DNA of 34,067 bases from Candidatus Aminicenantota bacterium (GTDB taxonomy: Bacteria > Acidobacteriota > Aminicenantia > Aminicenantales > Aminicenantaceae): contig JAOUKO010000006.1 of assembly GCA_029882525.1 (NCBI GenBank), forward strand, positions 1-34,067, read 5' to 3'. This document shows positions 7,963 to 17,168 of this stretch, one piece after another. Position numbers and translations under genes: made by a program. The notes under the pieces are model-generated. The model did no database searches. It saw nothing but the letters and a program-made list of their open reading frames with translations, and was not told the DNA's origin. Numbering within the stretch: the stretch's first letter is position 1; every line of letters begins with the position of its first letter.

Positions 7963-8496
7963 GTGAAAAACAAAGACTACAGAGAAATTCAACTCTCCAG
8001 CGCACAGCTCGCCATCATCTTCCTGGCCATTCTCATCCTCGGCGTAGTCATCTTTTTGCTGGGAGTTTCCGTAGGCAAGAAACAGGCTCAGCTCGTGAAA
8101 GAATCGGGCCTGACCGCTCTAGGTGAGATCCAGAAGGTCGAAGCCAAAACAGCTATCCCATCCCAGGAGCCCGAAGACACGATCAGTAAGGAATTGGCCT
8201 CGCACCAAAAAATCAAGGAAAAGACTGAAAAGAAAAAGCCAGCTGCCGCACCCCAGAATCTCTACTATATTCAGGTCGCTGCTTTAGACTCTAAAGATGC
8301 AGCCACCTCCTTTGCTGATCAATTCAAGCAGAGAGGATATCCAGCTATAGTTTTGGATCCCTTCCCGACTGATAGCCGGCCTGTTTTCCGGGTGAGGATC
8401 GGAGGTTACGAAACAAAGGAAGAGGCAGAGAAAATTCTTGCCCAGCTGCAATCCGAGTCAAGAAGGAAGGTTGACTACTTCGTGATCAGAAGCTAA
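7963..8496 (+). CDS. Single-pass membrane protein with C-terminal SPOR domain
   Basis: 177 residues from a GTG. A cytoplasmic tail (1-16) precedes one membrane helix (about 17-40, AIIFLAILILGVVIFLLG), a Lys/Glu-rich linker (about 45-100) and a SPOR domain (about 103-177: YYIQVAALDSKDAA ... VFRVRIGGYETKEEAE). SPOR domains bind glycan strands stripped of stem peptides, usually at the division site, so this is a probable septal or envelope protein. It begins 24 bases after the slipin gene, likely in the same transcript, with AAAGGAAG upstream but somewhat distant. Confidence 0.87.
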   Translation: MKNKDYREIQLSSAQLAIIFLAILILGVVIFLLGVSVGKKQAQLVKESGLTALGEIQKVEAKTAIPSQEPEDTISKELASHQKIKEKTEKKKPAAAPQNLYYIQVAALDSKDAATSFADQFKQRGYPAIVLDPFPTDSRPVFRVRIGGYETKEEAEKILAQLQSESRRKVDYFVIRS

Positions 8497-8569
8497 GTCT
8501 CTGCAAGGCTATTTATTTTTTCTGCGCCAAGAAATTGGAAAACAAGGCGTCTGCACATAGGTTCTTAAT

Positions 8570-10111
8570 TTGAAACTCAAAAAAACGGATTTCGTCCTTT
8601 CCGTATTGTCCGGGGCACTCACTGCTGCCGCGGCTCCTAAATTCGGTCTCTCGTTCTTCGCCTGGATCTCCCTCATCCCTCTCATCTTCATCATCATCAA
8701 TAAAAAGCCAGCCCAATCGTTCCTCCTGGGGCTTATAGCCGGAATCTCCTGCAACTCTATCTTGATTTACTGGATCCCATCTGTTCCTGCCCACTACGGC
8801 AATCTCTCTCTGGGAATAAGCATCGTTATTTACATCATATTTGTTCTTTTTCTTGCTCTCTACTGGGCCTTTTTCTGTCTCGTCTTAGCGAAAATCTCTC
8901 AGTCCTTTCCCAAGCTGGTCTTCTTTCTGACTCCATTCCTCTGGGTATCCCTGGAATACATCCTGACTCATTTTTTAACAGGTTTTCCGTGGGGACTCAT
9001 CGGCTCTACTCAGCACTCAAACATCTGGTTTATCCAGCTTGCCACAATAACCGGAGTCTACGGACTTTCTTTCATCCTCATCCTGTTCCAGAGCATGTTT
9101 GTTTATTCCATGAGATACAACAGAAAAATGCCCTTTTTTTCTGCTCTTGCTCTCGTGCTGATCATTCATCTGGGTGGATGGTTGAGCGTGAAGAAGATCA
9201 CTCCCCACGAAAACTCATTCACCGCTGCTGTCATCCAGGGAAATGTTTCTTCGGACATCTACTGGGATCAAATCTCCACTCTGCAAGTCTGGGACCTTTT
9301 TGACCAGCACCTTGAGCTGAGCCAAAAAGCTGACGAAGGAGGAGCCGATCTTATTATCTGGCCTGAATTCTCGGTTCCTCTCTGCTTCAGCTGTTCCTAC
9401 GGGTATTATCAGGATTTTAAAGAAAAACTTTTCCAGTTCGTTCAAGAAAAAGATTGCACTATTCTAATCGGGACCAATGAACAAACAGGTTCTCCTGGAA
9501 GCGTAAACTATTACAACACCGCTCTCTGCCTCAGCCCGAACCTCTCTCAAAGCCAATATCACAAAATGCATCTTGTTCCCTTTGGTGAGTATACTCCGTA
9601 TAAAAAAATCTTTAGCTTTATTGAAAAAATGACACATGCCATTGGGGAAATCACGCCAGGCACAGAGTACAACCTTCATCAATTCAAAGAATTAAAATTC
9701 GGCTCTCCTATCTGCTATGAAATCATCTTTCCAGATCTTGTCCGTAGATTTGTCAAAAAAGGAGCACACTTCCTGACCACGATTACCAATGACGGCTGGT
9801 ACGGAAAAAGCTCAGCTCCCTATCAACATTATTCTATGGCCGTCCTGAGAGCTGTAGAAAACAGAAGGTTTCTTCTTCGGGCAGCCACCACAGGAATCAG
9901 CGGGATTATCGATCCTTACGGACGTATTCTCTCTCAGTCTCAGCTGATGACTCAAACCCATCTTTCCGGGGTCATCTCTCCCTCTGAAAAGCTCACTTTC
10001 TATACGAGATTTGGGGATGTCCTCCCCTTTCTCAGCTTGACTTTATCAGCTGTATTTCTTATTCTGGCCTTAGTTAAAAGTATCCATGAAAGAAAAAGAA
10101 TCTCTTCCTAA
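8570..10111 (+). CDS. lnt: Apolipoprotein N-acyltransferase
   Basis: Adds the third acyl chain to the N-terminal cysteine of lipoproteins in the inner membrane. The 513-residue product has six or so N-terminal membrane helices (about 8-210), a nitrilase-fold domain (about 222-485) and a last membrane helix (about 487-507). The catalytic triad is visible: Glu266 in IIWPEF, Lys332 in HKMHLVPFGEYTP and Cys382 in SPICYEIIFPD. Translation probably starts at the TTG at 8570; an in-frame stop lies at 8558-8560 and the next ATG is far inside. The 3' end overlaps prfB by 26 bases. Its presence supports a diderm cell envelope. Confidence 0.95.
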   Translation: MKLKKTDFVLSVLSGALTAAAAPKFGLSFFAWISLIPLIFIIINKKPAQSFLLGLIAGISCNSILIYWIPSVPAHYGNLSLGISIVIYIIFVLFLALYWAFFCLVLAKISQSFPKLVFFLTPFLWVSLEYILTHFLTGFPWGLIGSTQHSNIWFIQLATITGVYGLSFILILFQSMFVYSMRYNRKMPFFSALALVLIIHLGGWLSVKKITPHENSFTAAVIQGNVSSDIYWDQISTLQVWDLFDQHLELSQKADEGGADLIIWPEFSVPLCFSCSYGYYQDFKEKLFQFVQEKDCTILIGTNEQTGSPGSVNYYNTALCLSPNLSQSQYHKMHLVPFGEYTPYKKIFSFIEKMTHAIGEITPGTEYNLHQFKELKFGSPICYEIIFPDLVRRFVKKGAHFLTTITNDGWYGKSSAPYQHYSMAVLRAVENRRFLLRAATTGISGIIDPYGRILSQSQLMTQTHLSGVISPSEKLTFYTRFGDVLPFLSLTLSAVFLILALVKSIHERKRISS

Positions 10112-11217
10112 ACTGAGTCATTCTGACCTCCTGGTCAGGATCAAAGAATGTCTCTCTGCATTCGAAGATCTTAGAGGCTATCTTTGACCTTGATCAGAAA
10201 AAAGCAGAGTACGAGAAGATAAACCAAGAGCTTTCCTCTCCAGATACCTGGAAAGACCGAAAAAAATCTCAATCCCTTCAACAGAACAAAAAAAGGCTGG
10301 AAAGAGAAATGCAATTTCTCTCCAGGCTTTACCGGGAGAAGGAAGAGCTTGAAGTCTTGCTGGAGCTGGCTGAAGAAGGAGAAAATGTCGACCAGGAGAT
10401 AAGCCAGTCTCTGGACTCCTTTGAAAAGGACTTTGAAGAGGCCAATCTTCAAACACTCTTCTTTGAAGAAGACGACATCCGAAATGCCATCCTCACCATC
10501 CACCCTGGAGCCGGAGGCACAGAATCACAGGATTGGGCCCAGATGCTTCTCCGGATGTACTTGAGATACGCGGAGAGAAAAGATTATAAAACCGAAATTC
10601 TTGACTATCTTCCAGGCGAAGAAGCAGGGTTGAAGAGTGCGACAGTTCGAGTCCAGGGTGATTATGCTTACGGAAATCTCAGCCAGGAATCCGGAGTCCA
10701 CCGTTTGGTAAGGATATCACCATTCGATGCCAATAAAAGACGTCACACATCCTTTGCCGCTGTTTTTGTCTATCCTGAGGTCGAGGAGGATATCGAAGTC
10801 GAGATCAATCCCGAAGACCTGCGCATCGATACCTTCCGTGCTTCAGGGCGAGGAGGGCAGCATGTCAACGTCACCGATTCGGCCGTGCGGATAACCCACA
10901 TCCCCACGGGGATTGTCGTTCAGTGTCAGAACGAAAGGTCACAGCACAAAAATAAAGCCAGCGCCATGAAGGTCCTTAAAGCCAGGCTCTACGAGCTGGA
11001 GAAGAAGGCCAAGCTGGAAAAACTTGAAAAACTGGAAGATGCAAAATCCGACATCGCCTGGGGAAACCAAATCAGGTCCTATGTGCTCCATCCCTACAGG
11101 ATGATCAAAGACCTTCGGACTGGAGAGGAGATCGGGGATACGGAGAGTGTTCTGGATGGGGAAATCGACGAATTCATAAAGTCCAATCTCATCGCCAGAA
11201 AGCCCCACATGGATTAA
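10086..11217 (+). CDS. prfB: Peptide chain release factor 2, with programmed +1 frameshift
   Basis: Ends translation at UGA and UAA. The gene is in two frames: 33 codons from the ATG at 10086 to CTT (10182-10184), then an in-frame TGA (10185-10187), then the remaining 343 codons in the +1 frame from GAC at 10186. The joint AGA GGC TAT CTT TGA C matches the classical prfB frameshift site, with a Shine-Dalgarno-like AGAGGC three bases before CTT. The joined 376-residue protein has ISPFD (SPF anticodon motif), GRGGQ at about 255-258 and the RF2 N-terminal helices. The start overlaps the lnt 3' end. An annotation starting at 10309 would lose about 75 residues. Confidence 0.95.
10171..10188 (+). 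promoter_or_regulatory. Programmed +1 frameshift site of prfB
   Basis: The internal Shine-Dalgarno-like AGAGGC (10173-10178), TAT, the slippery CTT (10182-10184) and TGA followed by C (10185-10188) match the autoregulatory site of bacterial prfB. When RF2 is scarce the ribosome pauses at the UGA and slips from CUU to UUU. Confidence 0.93.
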
Positions 11218-11232
11218 ACAGGCTGCTTTCAG

Positions 11233-12021
11233 CTATTTGATTTTATCCTTGGCCTCTTCCCAGATCTCATCCATTTCTTTTAAGCTCGTCTGCCTCAGGT
11301 CCCTTCCGTCCCTTTCCAGTTTTTCTTCTATGAATCTAAACCTTTTGCTAAATTTCCTGTTGGCCTGTCTGAGAGATATCTCCGGGTTGACTCCCAGATG
11401 ACGGGAGACGTTGGACAGGGCAAAAAAAACATCCCCAATTTCCGTGGAGATCTTATCCTTTTTATAAGCCTTTAAAGCCTTTTCCAGCTCAGATATTTCT
11501 TCCTTGACCTTTTGGAGAGCATCTAAAGGCTGCTCCCAATCGAACCCAAAGTGGGATACGCGGAGCCCGATCTGGAAGGCTTCCAAGAGAGAAGGAAGAC
11601 AGCTGGCCATGCCATCCAGAACCGATTCCCTTTCCTTTTCCTCTTTTTTCTGCCGACACCACTCGTCGATAACTTTCTCAGAAGTCTCATAATTCTTATC
11701 AGCGAACACATGGGGATGCCGTTGAACCATCTTCCTGTTGATTCCATCCACAACATCAGAGATCGAGAACTGTTTTTTTTCCGTGAAAATCCGGGCTAAG
11801 AAAACAACCTCCATCAACACATCTCCCAGTTCCTCTGCTAGAGAACCCGCGTCACCTTTGTCTATGGCATCGACAGCCTCATAGGCCTCCTCTAAGAAAT
11901 AATTCGCTATGGACCGCTCATTCTGTTCTTTATCCCACGGACATCCCTCCTCTCCCCGGAGAGCGTCCAGGATTTGAACTAAGCGTGAAAATTTTTTTCC
12001 CGCATTTTCAGCATCTTCCAT
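11233..12021 (-). CDS. mazG: MazG nucleoside triphosphate pyrophosphohydrolase
   Basis: Hydrolyses NTPs to NMP and pyrophosphate, a house-cleaning and stress role. The 262-residue product has two MazG domains, as in E. coli MazG (263 residues). The N-terminal one has CPWDKEQ, EEAYEAVDAI and EELGDVLMEVVF; the C-terminal one has DALQKVKEEISELEKAL and EIGDVFFAL. Metal-binding ExxE and ExxD patterns are visible in both. I chose the ATG at 12021 because AGGGAG at 12029-12034 lies 7 bases upstream; an in-frame ATG at 12051 lacks such a site. It faces prfB with 15 bases between stops. Confidence 0.95.
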   Translation of the reverse strand: MEDAENAGKKFSRLVQILDALRGEEGCPWDKEQNERSIANYFLEEAYEAVDAIDKGDAGSLAEELGDVLMEVVFLARIFTEKKQFSISDVVDGINRKMVQRHPHVFADKNYETSEKVIDEWCRQKKEEKERESVLDGMASCLPSLLEAFQIGLRVSHFGFDWEQPLDALQKVKEEISELEKALKAYKKDKISTEIGDVFFALSNVSRHLGVNPEISLRQANRKFSKRFRFIEEKLERDGRDLRQTSLKEMDEIWEEAKDKIK

Positions 12022-12155
12022 TTTTCTTCTCCCTTGAATTTGAACAGTCAATATTGTAATATTTTTTTTCGACTCATTTAAACTGAATTATTTATAAAAT
12101 ACATTGTCAATCCCGGCCGACCACTCAAAAATACTTTCAACATAGAGGGGATAAA

Positions 12156-12494
12156 ATGCCAGAAAAAAAAGAAACCCAGAAAAAAAGAGCTGAAAAGAAG
12201 ACAGAACAGGAAAAGCCAGAAGAGCAGAAAGAGATTCTTCCTCCTCTCGATTTCAGTTCACTCGTTCTTCCTTTCTTCACTCAGGCCTTGATCAAGCTGG
12301 GCCTGGCTGAAGACCCTTTAGCCAAAACAGAGGAAGAGGATCTTGACCTGGCCAAAAGATTGATCGATTTGCTCGACCTTTTAAAGGAACGGACAAAAGG
12401 AAACCTCAAGAGCGAAGAAGAAAAGCTTTTAACCGCCTGTCTCCATCAGCTCAAGATAGCTTTCATGGAGAAAGCCAAAATCATCAAACTCTAA
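12156..12494 (+). CDS. DUF1844 family protein
   Basis: 112 residues, cytoplasmic. A very charged Lys/Glu tail (1-30) precedes the DUF1844 core (about 33-105: DFSSLVLPFFTQALIKLGL ... AKRLIDLLDLLKERTKGNL ... EEEKLLTACLHQLKIAF). Molecular function is unknown. GAGGGG lies at 12146-12151 before the ATG. ribF begins 4 bases after its stop, so the two are co-transcribed. The 134 bases separating it from mazG are A/T-rich and must hold the divergent promoters, but no clean hexamer pair was found. Confidence 0.85.
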   Translation: MPEKKETQKKRAEKKTEQEKPEEQKEILPPLDFSSLVLPFFTQALIKLGLAEDPLAKTEEEDLDLAKRLIDLLDLLKERTKGNLKSEEEKLLTACLHQLKIAFMEKAKIIKL

Positions 12495-12498
12495 TCCC

Positions 12499-13422
12499 AT
12501 GGAACTCTTTCACAGTTTCGACCAGTTCTCATCCTATTCCAGGCCATCCGCCGTGGCCATAGGAAACTTTGACGGCATTCATCTGGGACATCAAAAAATT
12601 TTGAAATTTCTTGAAGAAAAAGCCAGAGAGCATGACCTTCTTTCCCTTGTCCTGACTTTTTCTCCTCATCCGGAAAAAGTCCTTGGCGAGAACAGAATCT
12701 GTACGATCCAGACGCTTGACCAGCGGATAAGAGAGATAAATAAATTCAACATCCAGGCTGTCCTTGTCACTCCATTTGATAAGAAATTCTCCAATCTATC
12801 CGGACACGATTTCATTCAAAAAATCATCTCTGATACCCTCAAAGCAGAGGTCGTCATAGTCGGTGAAAACTTTCGCTTCGGCAAAGACCGTGAAGGGGAT
12901 ACTTCACTCCTCCGACGTCTGTCCTCCTTGTTCCGCTTTCAGGTTCACTCTATCCCTTCAGTCATTTTGAACGGAGAAACAGTGAGCAGCAGCCTGGTTC
13001 GCCAATTTCTCCAAGAAGGGCGAGTCGAAAAAGCCCGCGCACTGTTGGGGAGAAATTATGAGATAGAAGGAACGGTGATAAAAGGCCATTCCAGAGGAAA
13101 AAGCCTTGGCTTCCCCACGGCTAACATTAAAACGGAAAATGAAATCATTCCTCAAGGTGTGTTTATCACCCAGACCAGGATCGGGCCCCAAACCTTTCCT
13201 TCCATGACCAACGTGGGAAGCCAGCCGACTTTTAAACAAAAAGGCATGCATATTGAATCCTTTATTATTGACTTCGAGAAAGAACTCTATGGTGAGCATA
13301 TAGCCCTTGGATTCTTGGAAAAAATAAGGGATGAAATCAAGTTCAGAACTCCTGCTGACCTCATCCATCAGCTCGAGAAGGACCTGGCTGCCGCAAAGGA
13401 TTTTTTCAAAGGAAAGCTATAA
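12499..13422 (+). CDS. ribF: Bifunctional riboflavin kinase / FAD synthetase
   Basis: Converts riboflavin to FMN and then FAD. The 307-residue product has the N-terminal nucleotidyltransferase (AIGNFDGIHLGHQKIL at about 20-35, TFSPHPEKV, GENFRFGKDREGD) and the C-terminal kinase (about 180-305: GTVIKGHSRGKSLGFPTANI, then PQGVF and TNVGSQPTF). Length fits the family. The ATG follows the DUF1844 stop by 4 bases with no obvious Shine-Dalgarno, so translation is probably coupled. Confidence 0.95.
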   Translation: MELFHSFDQFSSYSRPSAVAIGNFDGIHLGHQKILKFLEEKAREHDLLSLVLTFSPHPEKVLGENRICTIQTLDQRIREINKFNIQAVLVTPFDKKFSNLSGHDFIQKIISDTLKAEVVIVGENFRFGKDREGDTSLLRRLSSLFRFQVHSIPSVILNGETVSSSLVRQFLQEGRVEKARALLGRNYEIEGTVIKGHSRGKSLGFPTANIKTENEIIPQGVFITQTRIGPQTFPSMTNVGSQPTFKQKGMHIESFIIDFEKELYGEHIALGFLEKIRDEIKFRTPADLIHQLEKDLAAAKDFFKGKL

Positions 13423-13503
13423 GGAATCGTTAACATTCCAACCTGAGCCATAGATTTTTTTCTATCACGGAAGATGGAATGCTTACCTGCCCATTTTACA
13501 TTC

Positions 13504-13532
13504 TTGACATTTTTCATCAGATATTGCATTTT
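13504..13532 (+). promoter_or_regulatory. Possible promoter of the pyr operon
   Basis: A perfect TTGACA at 13504-13509 has CATTTT 17 bases later (13527-13532), a poor -10. TAGAAT at 13541-13546 is a better -10 sequence but is 31 bases from the -35. Only the -35 box is convincing. Confidence 0.28.
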
Positions 13533-13593
13533 CTTAGGGATAGAATGAGTATCTCCATTAAAAAAAACTTCCCCAAAAATCAGGAGTCTCTGT

Positions 13594-14148
13594 ATGAAAG
13601 AAAAAATTAAAGCCAGGATCATGGATTCCCCGAAAATAAAAAGAGCCTTAGACCGGATGACAACAGAGATCATCGAGCGAAACCGCAATTTGAAAAATCT
13701 GGTCATTGTCGGGATCAGGACAAGAGGAATCTATGTCGGCAAAAGGATATCGAAGCTGATCAAAGATATGGAAAAGGTAGACATCCCTGTGGGGGTCCTG
13801 GATATCACTCTCTACCGGGATGATTTCTCAGAGCTCGAAGCTCAGCATATGGTAAAAAAAACAGAGATCAATTTCCCTGTGGTCAAAAAAGACATCCTTC
13901 TCGTGGACGATGTCCTGTTTACCGGGAGAACCATCCGGGCCGCCATGGACAGCCTGATCGACCTGGGACGCCCGAAGACCATCCAGCTTCTGGTCCTCAT
14001 CGACCGCGGCCATCGAGAATTGCCGATAAGAGCCGACTACGTCGGAAAATTCCTCCCTACTTCAAAACGGGAAAACGTCCAGGTCCACCTGAAAGAGATC
14101 GATAACACCGATGAAGTGCTCATCACTGAGCCGCCGGGGATCAAATAG
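13594..14148 (+). CDS. pyrR: PyrR bifunctional regulator / uracil phosphoribosyltransferase
   Basis: 184 residues, phosphoribosyltransferase fold. The PRPP-binding loop DILLVDDVLFTGRTIRAAM (about 107-125) is the PyrR signature, and IVGIRTRGIYVGKRI and LVLIDRGHRELPIRADYVGK are also typical. PyrR senses UMP/UTP and PRPP and in many bacteria binds pyr mRNA leaders; it also makes UMP from uracil. In the 171 bases upstream I find no copy of the usual PyrR-binding hairpin, so RNA control here is unproven. AGGAG precedes the ATG (about 13581-13585). It is followed after 9 bases by pyrB. Confidence 0.95.
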   Translation: MKEKIKARIMDSPKIKRALDRMTTEIIERNRNLKNLVIVGIRTRGIYVGKRISKLIKDMEKVDIPVGVLDITLYRDDFSELEAQHMVKKTEINFPVVKKDILLVDDVLFTGRTIRAAMDSLIDLGRPKTIQLLVLIDRGHRELPIRADYVGKFLPTSKRENVQVHLKEIDNTDEVLITEPPGIK

Positions 14149-14157
14149 GAGGTGAGT

Positions 14158-15096
14158 TTGGCCTTCAAGCATAAACATCTGCTCGGCATACAGGACCTGA
14201 CTGCTTCCGAGATCACCACTATTCTGGACACAGCAGAATCCTTCTACGAAATATCGACTCGAGAAGTCAAAAAGGTTCCCACCCTGCGGGGAAAAACCAT
14301 CATCAACCTCTTCTTTGAGCCCAGCACTCGAACACGAAGCTCTTTCGAGCTGGCCGCAAAAAGACTGAGTGCAGATATCGTCAACTTCAACTCAAATGCC
14401 AGCAGCACATCAAAGGGAGAGACCTTTAAGGACACCATCCTCAACCTCGAGGCTATGAATCCTGATGCCATCATCATCAGGCATCCCTGCGCTGGCGCCA
14501 CCCACTATGCCGCCACCTTCAGCCGCTCAAACATCATCAATGCGGGAGACGGAGCCCATGAGCATCCCACCCAGGCCCTTCTGGACGCTTTCACCATAAG
14601 GCAGCAAAAAAAGAATTTCAAAGATCTGAAAATAATAATCGTCGGAGACATCCTCCACAGTCGGGTGGCCCGCTCCAATATATTCCTTCTTGGAAAGATG
14701 GGAGCCAGGGTGACTCTGGTCGGCCCTCCCCCGCTTCTTCCTCGAGAATTTGAAAAATTCGGAGTGAATTTAGATTTCAATCTTGACCGAGCTATAGAAG
14801 GTGCCGATATAGTCATGATGCTGAGAATTCAATTGGAAAGGCAGGCCAAAAATTTCTTTCCTTCCATCCGGGAATACCGAAACATCTATGCCTTGACCGC
14901 TAAAAGATTCAGACGAGCGAAGAAGAACGCTATCATCATGCATCCTGGACCCATTAACCGGGGAGTCGAGTTGTCAGCAGACATAGCAGATTCGGCCAAA
15001 TCGGTCATACTCAAGCAGGTGGAAAACGGTATCGCAGTCAGGATGGCAGTTTTCTACCTCTTGTTAGGAGGAAAAGACCGTGAAGCTTTTGATTAA
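14158..15096 (+). CDS. pyrB: Aspartate carbamoyltransferase, catalytic chain
   Basis: Makes N-carbamoyl-aspartate from carbamoyl phosphate and aspartate, the first committed pyrimidine step. About 312 residues with FFEPSTRTRSSFE (carbamoyl phosphate binding), HPCAGATHYAA, GAHEHPTQALLDAF and MHPGPINRGVEL. The start is the TTG at 14158, with AGGAGG at 14147-14152 five bases upstream; the in-frame GTG at 14152 overlaps that site. No pyrI regulatory subunit is in the operon. The 3' end overlaps pyrC by 17 bases. Confidence 0.96.
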   Translation: MAFKHKHLLGIQDLTASEITTILDTAESFYEISTREVKKVPTLRGKTIINLFFEPSTRTRSSFELAAKRLSADIVNFNSNASSTSKGETFKDTILNLEAMNPDAIIIRHPCAGATHYAATFSRSNIINAGDGAHEHPTQALLDAFTIRQQKKNFKDLKIIIVGDILHSRVARSNIFLLGKMGARVTLVGPPPLLPREFEKFGVNLDFNLDRAIEGADIVMMLRIQLERQAKNFFPSIREYRNIYALTAKRFRRAKKNAIIMHPGPINRGVELSADIADSAKSVILKQVENGIAVRMAVFYLLLGGKDREAFD

Positions 15097-16378
15097 GAAC
15101 GGGAGAGTTGTTGATCCTTCCTCTGGACTGGATAAAACAATAGACGTTCTGATTGACAAAGGGAAAATTGCCGCCATAAAGCCGAATATCAGAGCCAGCG
15201 GAGCAAAAATCATCGATGCTTCTCGACTGGTGGTGGCTCCGGGATTCATAGACATGCATGTCCATCTTCGAGAGCCCGGACAGGAGGAGAAGGAAACGCT
15301 CTCCACTGGCGCGCTTGCCGCTGCCAGAGGGGGCTTCACCTCCATCGCTTGTATGCCCAACACAGAACCTGTGAATGATAATCGAGGGGTGACAGAGTAC
15401 ATCCTTTCCGAAGCCAAGAAGAATGCGGTCGTCAACATCTTCCCCGTAGCCTCGATAACCAGGCGGCAGCTTGGCGAAGAGCTGACCGACATGGCGGACC
15501 TGAACGATGCCGGAGCTGTCGCTTTCTCGGATGACGGATTCCCTGTTCAAAACGCGCAGGTCATGAGGCGGGCTCTGGAATACTCCAAGATTTTAAGCAC
15601 CATCATCATCGACCACTGCGAAGATAAGAATTTAAGCGCTGAAGGCGTCATGCATGAGGGTTACCACTCTTATCTCTTCGGACTGAAGGGAATCCCCTCT
15701 TCATCTGAGGAGGTCATGGTCTCTCGGGACATTATACTCGCCCAAAGAGCTGATTCGCCCGTCCACATCGCTCATCTCAGCACCAAAGGAGCTACAGAGC
15801 TGGTCAGGGACGCGAAAAGAAAAAAGGTTAAAATCACAGCAGAAGTCACTCCCCATCATCTCTTTCTCACAGACTCCTCTCTAGAGAACTATGATACAAG
15901 CTATAAAGTAAACCCTCCCCTCAGGAGCAAGGAAGATGCACAGGCTTTAATCCGGGCAGTCAAGGACGGGATCATCGATGCTATTGCCACAGACCATGCC
16001 CCTCACACCGTGGATGATAAGAGTGTGGAATTCGATAAGGCTCCCTTCGGGATCAACGGCCTCGAGACAGCTGTTTCACTTTGTCTGGATAGACTGGTCA
16101 ACGCAAAAGTCATTTCTCTCCATAAATTCATCAAGATGATATCCTTCAACCCGGCTCTCATCCTGGGGCTGGAAAACAAAGGTCGAATCCAGGTCGGGGC
16201 TGACGCTGACTTGACCCTTCTCAACCTCCGCCAAGAGATCGTCGTGGATATCAACACCTTTAAGTCAAAAGGCAGGAATAATCCCTTTCATGGCTGGAAA
16301 TTAAAAGGCGCGCCACAAATGACGATCGTGGGGGGAAAAGTCGTTTATTCCTCATCACCTTCAAGAAGCTCGCAGTGA
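15080..16378 (+). CDS. pyrC: Dihydroorotase
   Basis: Closes carbamoyl-aspartate to dihydroorotate. The 432-residue product is of the long, PyrB-associated type with metal ligands in DMHVHLREPGQE (about 58-69), later His residues in IIDHCED and HIAHLSTKGA, and the Asp in IATDHAPH (about 305-312). The GTG start has AGGAGG at 15066-15071 inside the end of pyrB, and the two genes are translationally coupled. It may form a complex with PyrB, as in Aquifex; that is an analogy only. Confidence 0.96.
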   Translation: MKLLIKNGRVVDPSSGLDKTIDVLIDKGKIAAIKPNIRASGAKIIDASRLVVAPGFIDMHVHLREPGQEEKETLSTGALAAARGGFTSIACMPNTEPVNDNRGVTEYILSEAKKNAVVNIFPVASITRRQLGEELTDMADLNDAGAVAFSDDGFPVQNAQVMRRALEYSKILSTIIIDHCEDKNLSAEGVMHEGYHSYLFGLKGIPSSSEEVMVSRDIILAQRADSPVHIAHLSTKGATELVRDAKRKKVKITAEVTPHHLFLTDSSLENYDTSYKVNPPLRSKEDAQALIRAVKDGIIDAIATDHAPHTVDDKSVEFDKAPFGINGLETAVSLCLDRLVNAKVISLHKFIKMISFNPALILGLENKGRIQVGADADLTLLNLRQEIVVDINTFKSKGRNNPFHGWKLKGAPQMTIVGGKVVYSSSPSRSSQ

Positions 16379-16412
16379 TTAAAACTTCGAGAATGATAAA
16401 AGTCATCCGTTC

Positions 16413-17168
16413 ATGAGAATCAATATCTCCCAATTCGAAAAAAAGATAGGATACACGTTCAATGATAAAACCATGCTTATTCAGGCCTTGATTCACAGCT
16501 CCTATGCCTATGAAAACCAGCCGAACGTGGAAGCGGATAATGAAACTCTGGAATTCCTGGGCGATTCCGTTCTCGGGCTCGTCGTCGCCGATTATCTCTA
16601 CTCCAGATATGACGACTTTGCCGAAGGAGAACTTTCCAAACTCAAATCGTTAGCCGCTAACACCAGTTCTCTTTCGACATTCGGGAAAAGAATTAACCTC
16701 GATAAAAACATCCTCCTCGGTAAAGGCGAGGAAAAAAGCGGAGGCAGGAGAAAGAAGACCATCCTTGCTGGCGCATTTGAAGCTCTGGTAGCAGCCATTT
16801 ATCTTGACGGAGGGATTAAAGAGGCCAGGGATTTTCTTCTTCCCCATATGGAAAACCTTTTTAGAAAAATCAAAGCGGAGAGCTTCCTCATCAATAACTA
16901 CAAGTCTGCCCTGCAGGAATACCTCCAGAAGGAAAACCTTCCTGCCCCTGTTTATAAGACCATCACCACTACTGGTCCCGACCACAGAAAAGACTTTATT
17001 GTGAAGGTTTTTATTGAAAAAAAGCCCCTGGCAAAAGCCAGAGGCCATTCCAAGAAAAGCGCTGAGCAGAGAGCTGCCCAAAAAGCTCTGAAAAGCATCC
17101 TCGGGAAAAGAATGAAAATCTTCACTTCGGATACATTCTTGATGAGGAAAAAGAGAAAACAGAAATGA
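16413..17168 (+). CDS. rnc: Ribonuclease III
   Basis: Cuts double-stranded RNA in rRNA and mRNA processing. The 251-residue product has the catalytic domain with NETLEFLGDSVLG (about 43-55) and the second acidic cluster in GAFEALVAAIYLDGG (about 116-130), then a double-stranded RNA-binding domain (about 158-228: YKSALQEYLQKENLP ... ARGHSKKSAEQRAAQKAL). A basic tail of about 20 residues ends the protein. No clear ribosome-binding site. Its stop overlaps the next gene (ATGA). Confidence 0.95.
   Translation: MRINISQFEKKIGYTFNDKTMLIQALIHSSYAYENQPNVEADNETLEFLGDSVLGLVVADYLYSRYDDFAEGELSKLKSLAANTSSLSTFGKRINLDKNILLGKGEEKSGGRRKKTILAGAFEALVAAIYLDGGIKEARDFLLPHMENLFRKIKAESFLINNYKSALQEYLQKENLPAPVYKTITTTGPDHRKDFIVKVFIEKKPLAKARGHSKKSAEQRAAQKALKSILGKRMKIFTSDTFLMRKKRKQK

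Noticed and set aside
10309-10311. ATG at 10309 as the prfB start
   Set aside because: It drops the conserved N-terminal helices of RF2 and ignores the frameshift site at 10173-10188.
11641-11660. TGCCGACA inside mazG, resembling the ends of the element at 1743-1843
   Set aside because: It encodes conserved mazG residues (EWCRQKK, read on the minus strand) and has no partner nearby, so it is chance.
12061-12155. Promoter hexamers in the mazG-DUF1844 divergent gap
   Set aside because: TTGACA- and TATAAA-like words exist on both strands but never at a workable spacing.
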